Assembly (NCBI GenBank): GCA_963737445.1
Contig: CAVTSO010000009.1
Span: 434,001 to 498,000, forward strand
From: JAICYJ01 sp963737445
GTDB lineage: Bacteria; Actinomycetota; Thermoleophilia; Gaiellales; JAICJC01
DNA: 64,000 nucleotides
Direction: 5' to 3'
Under the pieces are notes generated by a model. The model saw only the letters and a list, made by a program, of their open reading frames with translations, did not search any database and was not told the DNA's origin. Of this stretch, positions 9,198 through 16,446 are shown piece after piece. A program made the position numbers and the translations under genes. Each line of letters opens with the position of its first letter. The first letter of the stretch is position 1.

Positions 9198-10705
9198 GTG
9201 GCCGCCTCGGCAGGCGGTCGCCGGCGCAGGCGGCCGGCGATGATCCGCCAACCCTTGCGCACGTCACCCTTGCTGAGCGCCCCCACCGGCACCAGCATCA
9301 GCGGGAACACCGTCGCCAGCAGGAGCCGCACGATCACGGCGACCGCCCCCGTGGCCGGGATCACCCACTGCGAGAGCGCCAGCAGCAGCACCGCCATCCC
9401 CGCCACCTTCCCCACACGCAGCCACTCGTAGGGAACCGGGTAGCTGCGCTGCGAGTTTGCCCAGCCCATCCACAGCAGCAGCGCATACCCGAGCACGGTG
9501 GTGAGGCCGGCGCCGACGATGCCCCAGTGCGGGATCGCCCAGAAGTTCAGGCCCAGGTTGACGGCGGCCGCGGCGGAGGCGATCAGCGGCGTCATGCGGG
9601 TGCGGCGGCTGATGGTGACGCCGATGTTCACGATCAGATACCCGCCGTACAGCACCGTGCCCGCGGCCAGAAGTGTCACCACCGGCATCGCCCCCTGGGT
9701 GTTCTTGGGCAGGAAGTAGCCGATGTAGGGCGGCGCCGTCAGGCTGATGGCGACCAGCCCCCAGCCCATCACGACCGACCAGTAGGTCAGCACAGATGCG
9801 TACGTGCGCTTGGCCTGGTCGTCGCCCTCCTGGCCGCGAACGTCGTGGGCGAACGGCGCCCACGCGGTCTGAAACGCGCCCATCAGCACCAGCACCGGCA
9901 CCGCCACGCGCGCCGCCACCGAGTAGGTGCCCAGCGCCTGATGGCCGGCCAGCCGCTGCACCTGGATGCGATCGGCCAGGTTCAGCGCCCACAGCGCGAT
10001 GTTGGCCGGCATCAGCGGCAGCGAATAGGTGAGCAGGTCGCGCAGCACCGGCCGGTCGAAGCGGCGGATGCCGATCGTGTGGCGGCGGGCGACCACCACG
10101 AGCAGGTAGACCAGTGCGGTGCCGGTGAAGTTGCCGACCAGCAGGCCGAGGGCGCCCTGATCGAAGACGACCACCAGCAGCAGCGTCAGGATCGTGGTCA
10201 GCAGGATGTTCAGGAGCGTGAAGCGCACCCACGACTTGGCCCGCCGCTCGATCCGGTAGACCCGCGCCATCACGTCGTAGTTCATGCTGATCCAGAGACC
10301 GAACAGGCCTGCCAGCACGATGTCCGTGTCCACCTGCAGCACGTGGCCGATGAAGCCGCGGAAGACCCAGCCGACCAGCACGCCCAGCGTGGCGGCCGTC
10401 ATCACGAATACGAAGATCGTGTGGATGATGGGCGCCCAGTCGGTCTCGCCCTCGCCCAGGGTGAACCGCGACATGGTGGTGACGATCCCCATCCGCAGCA
10501 GGATCGAGGCCAGCAGCACGGCCGACAGCATCAGGTCGACGGTGCCGTAGGCCTTGGCACCAGCCGCGTGCAGGTAGATCGGGACCAGGAAGAACCCGGC
10601 GAAGCGCCCGATCACGCCGCTCATGCCGTAGATCAGGGACTGCCCGGCCAGCGACCGCATGCGGCGGCCCTCGGCGAGCATGCCCTGCTGGCCGGGGGTG
10701 CTCAC
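9194..10705 (-). CDS. Polysaccharide flippase, MOP/Wzx-type (oligosaccharide-lipid transporter)
   Basis: A 503-aa integral membrane protein with 12-14 hydrophobic segments spread over the whole length, in the arrangement of Wzx/RfbX flippases of the MOP superfamily. It opens with LAGQSLIYGMSGVIGRFAGFFLVPIYL, typical for the first two helices, and ends with a basic tail (RRRPPAEAAT). Such proteins move undecaprenyl-linked sugar units across the cytoplasmic membrane. The GTG start overlaps the upstream sulfotransferase stop by 4 bp and its stop overlaps the glycosyltransferase start by 4 bp, so the three are coupled. No Wzy polymerase or Wzz chain-length regulator is recognisable in the window. 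Confidence 0.9.
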   Translation of the reverse strand: MSTPGQQGMLAEGRRMRSLAGQSLIYGMSGVIGRFAGFFLVPIYLHAAGAKAYGTVDLMLSAVLLASILLRMGIVTTMSRFTLGEGETDWAPIIHTIFVFVMTAATLGVLVGWVFRGFIGHVLQVDTDIVLAGLFGLWISMNYDVMARVYRIERRAKSWVRFTLLNILLTTILTLLLVVVFDQGALGLLVGNFTGTALVYLLVVVARRHTIGIRRFDRPVLRDLLTYSLPLMPANIALWALNLADRIQVQRLAGHQALGTYSVAARVAVPVLVLMGAFQTAWAPFAHDVRGQEGDDQAKRTYASVLTYWSVVMGWGLVAISLTAPPYIGYFLPKNTQGAMPVVTLLAAGTVLYGGYLIVNIGVTISRRTRMTPLIASAAAAVNLGLNFWAIPHWGIVGAGLTTVLGYALLLWMGWANSQRSYPVPYEWLRVGKVAGMAVLLLALSQWVIPATGAVAVIVRLLLATVFPLMLVPVGALSKGDVRKGWRIIAGRLRRRPPAEAAT

Positions 10706-11553
10706 GCGGCGCCTTCGTCCAGCAGCCGGGCCACCAGCGGGTCGGATGCGGGCCGCTCGGCGGGCGGGCGCATCGCGTAGCCGAAGCGTGCTGCCTCGGG
10801 TCGGCAGCGGCGCTCGGCCAGGTCCAGGTACGCGCGCCTTGCCAGGGAGCGGCGGCGGGCGTCCCAGTTGTCGAAGTAGCGTTGGTTGCTGCCGCCGCGA
10901 GGGGTGCGGTCACCGGCGAAGTTGTCGCGGTTGATCCCCTCGGCGACCGAGCGGCCGGGCGCGTGGTCGTCGAGGCCGGCGAACTGGAACACCCGCGCCA
11001 GTTCCCGGTCGGGATCGGCCACCAGATGCTCGTAGCGGACGATCATGGCGCGCTGCAGCGAGGGCAGGTCGCCGCGCAGAGTGCGGTGCGCCGCCGTCCA
11101 GTGGGCGAGCAGCGCGTGCGGCCGGGTGGCGCTCCACTTCTGGGTGGCGGCCGCAACGGCGATCGGGTGGCGAACGACCAGCACGAACGACGCGTCGGGG
11201 AACATGGCCTGCAGGAACCGTGTCATCAGCAGGTTGGGCGGGGACTTCTCGAGCAGCACCCGCCGGCTCTCGTCCCAGTGAGGGCGCCAGCTCTCCCACA
11301 GCGCCCGCCGGTTCTGATCAGTGACCAGAGGGGAGCGCTCGGTGAGATGCGCCTCGGGCAGCAGCGCGAACCGTCCGGCCTGGTGGCCCTGTGAGACGAC
11401 CGGGTAGACGTCCTGCAGGTGCTGGCCCTCGTCGGCCGGTACGCCGGTGGCGTCGAAGCCGCTGACCTGCGGATGCTCGGCCAGCAGCCGCGCGAGCATG
11501 GTCGTGCCACTGCGGTGCAGGCCGCCCAGGAACACCATCCGGTGGGCGGTCAC
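10702..11553 (-). CDS. Sulfotransferase family protein (PAPS-dependent)
   Basis: A 283-aa sulfotransferase-like protein. The 5'-phosphosulfate-binding loop is GLHRSGTT at residues 11-18, and the 3'-phosphate-binding segment is FVLVVRHPIAVAAA in the middle. Both are the standard PAPS-binding elements of the Sulfotransfer_3 group. Such enzymes move sulfate from PAPS onto a hydroxyl or amino group of a sugar, lipid or protein. It starts at GTG 11553, is divergent from a second sulfotransferase 186 bp away, and is the first gene of the flippase-glycosyltransferase arm. The acceptor is probably the exported glycan (inference from neighbours). Confidence 0.88.
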   Translation of the reverse strand: MTAHRMVFLGGLHRSGTTMLARLLAEHPQVSGFDATGVPADEGQHLQDVYPVVSQGHQAGRFALLPEAHLTERSPLVTDQNRRALWESWRPHWDESRRVLLEKSPPNLLMTRFLQAMFPDASFVLVVRHPIAVAAATQKWSATRPHALLAHWTAAHRTLRGDLPSLQRAMIVRYEHLVADPDRELARVFQFAGLDDHAPGRSVAEGINRDNFAGDRTPRGGSNQRYFDNWDARRRSLARRAYLDLAERRCRPEAARFGYAMRPPAERPASDPLVARLLDEGAA

Positions 11554-11739
11554 GGTCTCGGGTCGCCGGGGACGTCGGTGCGGGTCTCCAAGGCGCTGGA
11601 AATGCTAACGGAGGTAGCCGCGCTGCGCGCCGACCGCGGTCGGGCAGAATACCGTGCGCAGATGGCCGCCGGACCACACACGACCGCACCACCACCGCCC
11701 GCGCAGGAGCGCGCACGGGGCGCCGGCGAGCGCGCGCAC

Positions 11740-12537
11740 ATGCGATTTCGCACCATCACGCGAAATGCGCGGGCGCTGCCCGACTTCCTGCTTATCGGTG
11801 GTCAGCGGTGCGGGTCGACGTCGCTGTACACGACCCTCTGCGGGCATCCGCAGGTGCTGGCCGGCGCGCATAAGGAGCCGCACTTCTTCGACAACAACCA
11901 CCTCCGCGGCGAGGACTTCTACCGCCGGCTGTTCCCGCTGCGGGCGCACCTACGGGCGCGCCGCGCGATCACCGGCGAGGCGACCACCCACTACCTTTCG
12001 CACCCCGCGGTGCCTGAGCGGGTGGCCGCCATGCTACCGGACGTGCGCCTGATCGCGATCCTGCGCGACCCGGTGGAGCGCGCCTACTCGCACTACCAGC
12101 TTGCGCACCGCAACGGCCGGGAGCCGCTCAGCTTCGAGCAGGCGCTCTCGGCCGAACCGGAGCGGCTGGCCGGCGAGCAGGCGCGGCTGCTGAGCGATCC
12201 CGACTACCGCGGCGAAGCGTACGGGGTGCAGTCCTACCGCGCCCGCGGCCTCTACCTGGAGCAGCTGGAGCGCTGGTGGGCGATGTTCCCAGCGGAGCGG
12301 CTGCTGGTGCTGCGAAGCGAGGACATGTTCGAGCGACCGGCGGAGGTGTACGCGCAGGCAGTGGCGTTCCTGGGCCTGCGGCCGGACACCGCGCGCACGG
12401 CATTTGCGGCGCGAAACCGGGTCGTCTACGGCTCCATGCTGCCGGAGACGCGGGCGGAGCTGGCCGCGTTCTACGCGGAGCCGAACAGCAGGCTGGAGCA
12501 GCGGCTGGGCCGCAGCATGGGCTGGCAGGGGGCCTGA
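11740..12537 (+). CDS. Sulfotransferase domain protein (heparan/N-deacetylase-sulfotransferase-like)
   Basis: A 265-aa PAPS-dependent sulfotransferase distinct from the one on the other strand. It has FLLIGGQRCGSTSLY at 17-30 (5'-phosphosulfate loop), KEPHFFDN at 45-52 and the 3'-phosphate motif RDPVERAYSHY at 109-119, the pattern of bacterial proteins similar to heparan sulfate sulfotransferases. ATG 11740 is preferred because it precedes the conserved core by a normal distance; an in-frame ATG at 11662 would add 26 Pro/Ala/Arg-rich residues. Neither has a strong ribosome-binding site. It is followed after 2 bp by the ATP-grasp gene and forms the plus arm of the polysaccharide locus. Confidence 0.88.
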   Translation: MRFRTITRNARALPDFLLIGGQRCGSTSLYTTLCGHPQVLAGAHKEPHFFDNNHLRGEDFYRRLFPLRAHLRARRAITGEATTHYLSHPAVPERVAAMLPDVRLIAILRDPVERAYSHYQLAHRNGREPLSFEQALSAEPERLAGEQARLLSDPDYRGEAYGVQSYRARGLYLEQLERWWAMFPAERLLVLRSEDMFERPAEVYAQAVAFLGLRPDTARTAFAARNRVVYGSMLPETRAELAAFYAEPNSRLEQRLGRSMGWQGA

Positions 12538-12539
12538 CG

Positions 12540-13727
12540 GTGGGACTGGCCCCGGCGCTGCGGGAGCGGCTGGCACGGCTTGCGGACGCCTCCGACAAGG
12601 CGCCGGCGCTGGTGTTCGAGTGCTCGTACGTGAACGGGCTGTCGGCGATCCGGAGTCTGGCGCGGATCGGGGCGCCGGTGGTGGCGCTCGACCACAGGCG
12701 CGACGGCCTGGGGATGCGCTCGCGACTGGCGCTGGGCGTCGTCGGCCCGCCGCCGGGCGAGCGGGCGCGGTTCGCGGAGCACCTCTCCCAGGTGTGCGAT
12801 GCGCTGGGGCGCGAGGCGGTGGCCTTTCCCACGCACGACGACTACCTGGTGGCGGTGAACGACGCGGCGCCGGCGGCGCTGCGGCTGCCGTTCGGCCCGC
12901 GCGAGCTGATCGACCGGGTGCAGGCGAAGCGCTTCCAGTACGAGGCGGCCGAGCGGGCCGGTGTGCGCCTGCCCGAGACGTTCCACCCGGCGTCGGTCGA
13001 GGAGGCGCAGGAGGCGGCGGCCGTGATCCCCTACCCGGCGGTGATGAAGCCGTCGCTGGGCAGCGGATTCAAGGCGCGCTACGGCAAGCCGCTGATCGAG
13101 GCTGCGGACGCCGCGGAGCTGGTGGCCGCCTACCGGCTGGGAGAGCCGTTCCAGGTGATGTTCCAGGAGCTGATACCGGGCGGGGACGACTCGCTGTGGA
13201 CGGTGGGCAGCTATCTGGACGGCGAGGGGCGAGCGCTGGGCGTGTTCTGCGGCAGGAAGCTGCTGCAGGCGCCGGCCGGGGTCGGCACCTGCCGCGTGGG
13301 CGAAGTGTTATGGGACGCGGACGCAGTTGCAGGGGCGCTGCGGCTGCTGCGGGAGCTGGGATTCCACGGCATCTCGCAGGTCGAGTACAAGCGCGATCCC
13401 CGGGACGGGTCGCTGCGGCTGATGGAGGTGAACGCCCGGCTCTGGCAGTGGCACTCGCTGGCGTCTGACTGCGGTGTCGACCTGGTGGAGATCGCCTACC
13501 GGGACGTGCTCGGGCTGCCCGTGCGGGAGGCGACCAGCGAGCGAGCCGGGCAGCGGCGCTGGGTGGCGCTGGTGCGGCATCTGCGGGAGAGCCGGCGCGA
13601 CCGGCTGGGGCTGCGGAAGACGCTGGCGCCGCTGCGACCGCCGTTCTCGGAGCCGGTGCTGTCGCTGCGCGATCCCATGCCCGGCGTGCACCAGGTGTAC
13701 GGTGCACTGCGCGGCGGCGGCCGGTGA
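12540..13727 (+). CDS. ATP-grasp domain protein (carboxylate-amine ligase type)
   Basis: A 395-aa ATP-grasp enzyme that joins a carboxylate to an amine or similar nucleophile through an acyl-phosphate. Visible features: an N-terminal Rossmann-like part (ALVFECSYVNGLSAIRSLAR), RVQAKRFQYEAAERAGVRLP before the ATP-grasp core, PAVMKPSLGSGFK with the ATP-binding lysine, the FQELIPGGDDSLW hinge, and ISQVEYKRDPRDGSLRLMEVN with the metal-binding Glu and Asn. The GTG start at 12540 is 2 bp after the sulfotransferase stop; a longer frame reading upstream overlaps that gene fully. Similar ATP-grasp genes occur next to polysaccharide deacetylases in surface glycan clusters, where they are thought to attach amino acids or related groups. 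The substrate here is not known. Confidence 0.87.
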   Translation: MGLAPALRERLARLADASDKAPALVFECSYVNGLSAIRSLARIGAPVVALDHRRDGLGMRSRLALGVVGPPPGERARFAEHLSQVCDALGREAVAFPTHDDYLVAVNDAAPAALRLPFGPRELIDRVQAKRFQYEAAERAGVRLPETFHPASVEEAQEAAAVIPYPAVMKPSLGSGFKARYGKPLIEAADAAELVAAYRLGEPFQVMFQELIPGGDDSLWTVGSYLDGEGRALGVFCGRKLLQAPAGVGTCRVGEVLWDADAVAGALRLLRELGFHGISQVEYKRDPRDGSLRLMEVNARLWQWHSLASDCGVDLVEIAYRDVLGLPVREATSERAGQRRWVALVRHLRESRRDRLGLRKTLAPLRPPFSEPVLSLRDPMPGVHQVYGALRGGGR

Positions 13728-14986
13728 ACGCGCGGGCGGCGTGGGTGGTCGAGACGCTGGCGTCGGCCTGCGCCCCGCCGAAGGAGAGCGCCGCGGAGAT
13801 CGCGTATCCCTCGTCGGCGCTGCCCGGCTCGGAGGCGGCGTGGGAGTACTTCGACCGCGGCGAGGCGGCGCCGCCGGTGCTGCAGGAGGGTGGCCTGCTG
13901 GACTTCGGGGACGGGGTCAAGGACGTGGTGGCGAGCGCGTTCTGGCACCTGTCTCGCTGGGAGGAGCGGGCGGGGTCGCCGCGGGACAGGCACGGACGGT
14001 TCACGGCGGCCAACGCGCTGGCCGACCCGGAGCAGCCGGCGGTGGACGCGCTGCTGGGACGGTTCCGGGAGGCGACCGGGCTCGAGCGGCGTCATGGATT
14101 CAGGGTGGTGTTGACGCACGACATCGACACGCCGCGGCGGTGGACGAGCAAGCGCAGCGTGATCGCGGCCGGCGGGCGCATGCGGGCAGCAGCGCTCGAC
14201 CGCAACCGCGGCGAGCTGATGGCTGAGGCGCGGGGGCTGGCATGGCTGCCGATCGACCTGGCGCGCGAGCGCGACCCGAACTGGGCGTTTCAGCGGATGC
14301 GCGAGATCGAGGAGGCGCGCGGCGGGCGATCAACGCACTTCCTGATGGCGGGACACCACCACCCGGCCGACGGCGACGCGGCCGCGTACGACGAGGTGCG
14401 CGCCCGGATGGTCGACCGGATCACGGCCAACGGCGACGAGGTGGGGCTGCACCCCAGCTACACGACCAGCGACCACCCCGAGCGGCTGCGCGGCGAGCAG
14501 GAGCGGCTGGCGGCGCTGGTGCCGGCGCCGCTTCGCAGCGCCCGCTTCCACTTCCTGCGACACGACCCGCACCGCTCGCTGGCCGAGCTGGACGCGCTCG
14601 GCTTCGCGCTCGACTCGAGCCAGGGCTACGCCGACCGGCCCGGGCTGCGGGCCGGCTTCTCGTTTCCCTACCACCCCTACGACCTGGCCTCCGAGCGGCC
14701 GCTGGGCCTGGTCGAGCTGCCGCTGGCGGTGATGGACGCGACGCTCTCCGACCAGCGCTACCTGGGGTTGGACGCCGAAGCCGGCTATCTGCGGTCGATC
14801 GCGGTGCTCGAACGCGTCGCCGAGGCGGGAGGCACGGTCGCCATCCTCTGGCACAACGACCGGTTTGCGGGCCCCTATGCCCGCGGCTGGGATCGCTGCT
14901 ACGAGCGCCTGCTGGACTGGGTCGTCGCCCGCGGCGGCGATCTCTGCGCCTGCGAGGACGTGCTGGGCAGCCCGTCATGCGACTGA
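13724..14986 (+). CDS. Polysaccharide deacetylase-like protein (NodB/CE4-type fold)
   Basis: A 420-aa protein, GTG start overlapping the ATP-grasp stop by 4 bp. The C-terminal two thirds resemble the NodB deacetylase barrel: VLTHDIDTPRR with the catalytic/metal Asp pair near residues 131-133, STHFLMAGHHHP, NGDEVGLHPSY with the metal-binding His, and a late ILWHNDRF segment. The N-terminal 120 residues (ending FWHLSRWEER) resemble the extra domain found in capsule-cluster deacetylases. It would remove acetyl groups from an N-acetylated sugar, which could free an amine for a ligase or for N-sulfation (inference). It is the last gene of the plus arm. Confidence 0.85.
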   Translation: MNARAAWVVETLASACAPPKESAAEIAYPSSALPGSEAAWEYFDRGEAAPPVLQEGGLLDFGDGVKDVVASAFWHLSRWEERAGSPRDRHGRFTAANALADPEQPAVDALLGRFREATGLERRHGFRVVLTHDIDTPRRWTSKRSVIAAGGRMRAAALDRNRGELMAEARGLAWLPIDLARERDPNWAFQRMREIEEARGGRSTHFLMAGHHHPADGDAAAYDEVRARMVDRITANGDEVGLHPSYTTSDHPERLRGEQERLAALVPAPLRSARFHFLRHDPHRSLAELDALGFALDSSQGYADRPGLRAGFSFPYHPYDLASERPLGLVELPLAVMDATLSDQRYLGLDAEAGYLRSIAVLERVAEAGGTVAILWHNDRFAGPYARGWDRCYERLLDWVVARGGDLCACEDVLGSPSCD

Positions 14987-14997
14987 AACGCCGCGGT

Positions 14998-15174
14998 CGG
15001 CGCAACAGCCGCGCCTGGCACCGGTGTTGCCAACGGCGGGGTCACGGGCCCGTCACGCGGCTCACACCGGGGCGTCGCGCGCTTCGCCGGGAACTCGGGC
15101 ACGGGCGGCGCGCAGACCCTCGATGCGCGGCGCAACGCCGGCGCCTGGCACCGGTGTTGCCAACGCGGGGGTTA
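14998..15174. repeat. Two near-identical 47-bp intergenic repeats, 130 bp apart
   Basis: Copies at 14998-15044 and 15128-15174 share CGGCGCAAC, then the identical core GCGCCTGGCACCGGTGTTGC followed by CAACG. The core holds the 8-bp palindrome CACCGGTG and can fold with TGGCA/TGCCA arms. The 130-bp offset is not a multiple of three, so this is not an in-frame protein repeat. It fills most of the 284-bp gap between two convergent genes; nothing else is recognised there. It resembles REP-type intergenic palindromes. Confidence 0.6.
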
Positions 15175-15270
15175 CGAACGTCGCACGGATGTGACGGGGC
15201 GCCTGCGACGGTCGTGACGTGACGAGTGCAGCGGCCTCCGCCCAGGCGTCACGCGCACCGCGCGATACGG

Positions 15271-16392
15271 TCAGGCAGCATGGCTGTAGCGCACGCGGCG
15301 CTGGGGCCGCTCGACCACGGCGATCAGCGCCTCCACCGCGGCGGGCATGAACTGCGATCCGGAGCATCGACGGAGCTCCTCGACCGCGCCCTCGACCGAC
15401 ATCGCCTTGCGGTACACCCGATCCTCGGTCATCGCGTGGTACGCGTCGCAGACGGCGATCACGTAGGCCCCGCGCGGTACCTCGTTGCCCTGCAGCCCGT
15501 CCGGATAGCCGCGGCCGTCCCAGCGCTCGTGCGACGAGCGAACCAGGGCGACGACCTCCTCCATGCCGGGGATGCCGGAGATGATGTCCGCGCCGATCAC
15601 CGTGTGGCGCTTCATCACCGTGAACTCGTCGTCGGTCAGCGGCCCCGGCTTGTTCAGGATCGACTCCGGGATCCCGATCTTTCCGACGTCGTGCAGCAGC
15701 GCGCCCATTCGGGTCGCCCGCAACTCCCGTCCCGAAAGGCCCAACTCCTCGCCCACGGCCACCGCGAACTCAGCGATCGCCTGTGCGTGGTTTCCGGTGT
15801 AGGCGTCCTTCGCCTCCAGCGCCGCCGCCAGCGCACCGACGGTGGCCAGGTGCTGCTCGTCCAGCCGCTCGGCCAGCGTGGCCGTGCCCAGCACGATGCC
15901 GGCGTGATCCGACAGCAGCCGGCAGAACTCGATGTCGTCCGGAGTGAACGTCCGGGCCCGCGAGTCGAACAGCTCGATCAGCCCGACCGGCTTTCCGTTC
16001 ATCACGAGCGGCGTCATCATGCTGGCCTTGAATCCCATCTCGGCCAGGAACGCCAGCTCGGCCGGATCGCCGCCGCTGTCGACTGACGTGGTCGACGACT
16101 TCAGCGACGTCAGCACCTCGAGGGTGGCGGGGTAGTCCGACAGCGAGTAGTCCTCCGCAACCAGGTTCAGCGTGGCCGGCGGGATCACGTGCGCCGCCCA
16201 GTCGGTGACCGCCTGCGTCTCCGGATCGTACGACGAGATCAGGCAGGCCGACGCGTCGAACAGCAGCGTCAACTCGCGCGCGAACATTGACATCGCCTCA
16301 GGGATGTCGGCAGCAGATGAGAGCGCACGGGTCGACTCGATCACGGCGATGAGATCGTCGAATCGGCGCGAGCTGTCGGAGCGCGGGCGCAT
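15271..16392 (-). CDS. GAF domain plus HD-GYP domain protein (putative cyclic-di-GMP phosphodiesterase)
   Basis: A 373-aa cytoplasmic two-domain protein. Residues about 12-172 form a GAF sensor domain (LFDASACLISSYDP, MTPLVMNGKPVGLIELFDSR). Residues about 180-360 form an HD-GYP domain with H202, the metal-binding HD pair in LLHDVGKIGIP at 234-235, the HER near 289 and GRGYPDGL with GYP at 295-297. Complete HD-GYP motifs predict hydrolysis of cyclic di-GMP. No membrane segment or receiver domain is present. It lies 54 bp downstream of secDF on the same strand, with a GC hairpin between them. Confidence 0.9.
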   Translation of the reverse strand: MRPRSDSSRRFDDLIAVIESTRALSSAADIPEAMSMFARELTLLFDASACLISSYDPETQAVTDWAAHVIPPATLNLVAEDYSLSDYPATLEVLTSLKSSTTSVDSGGDPAELAFLAEMGFKASMMTPLVMNGKPVGLIELFDSRARTFTPDDIEFCRLLSDHAGIVLGTATLAERLDEQHLATVGALAAALEAKDAYTGNHAQAIAEFAVAVGEELGLSGRELRATRMGALLHDVGKIGIPESILNKPGPLTDDEFTVMKRHTVIGADIISGIPGMEEVVALVRSSHERWDGRGYPDGLQGNEVPRGAYVIAVCDAYHAMTEDRVYRKAMSVEGAVEELRRCSGSQFMPAAVEALIAVVERPQRRVRYSHAA

Positions 16393-16413
16393 TCTTCTGG
16401 AAATATCGACTTC

Positions 16414-16436
16414 GGGGGGTGTGCGGCATACCCCCC
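16414..16436 (-). terminator. GC hairpin between secDF and the HD-GYP gene
   Basis: A perfect 7-bp stem of GGGGGGT and ACCCCCC (16414-16420 and 16430-16436) with a 9-nt loop lies just after the secDF stop and 22 bp before the HD-GYP start. There is no T-run on the minus-strand side, so it could be a weak terminator, an attenuator or an mRNA-stabilising hairpin. Confidence 0.45.
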
Positions 16437-16446
16437 GATCGGGTGA

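Noticed and set aside
9527..10780. 417-codon plus-strand frame opposite the flippase gene
   Set aside because: It is rich in Arg, Gln, His and Asp with no domain, the usual antisense shadow of a membrane-protein gene.
14865..15367. Overlapping small frames on both strands after the deacetylase gene, with a repeated peptide LATPVPGA on minus
   Set aside because: The repeated peptide comes from the 47-bp DNA repeat read in two different frames (offset 130 bp), so it is not a protein repeat.
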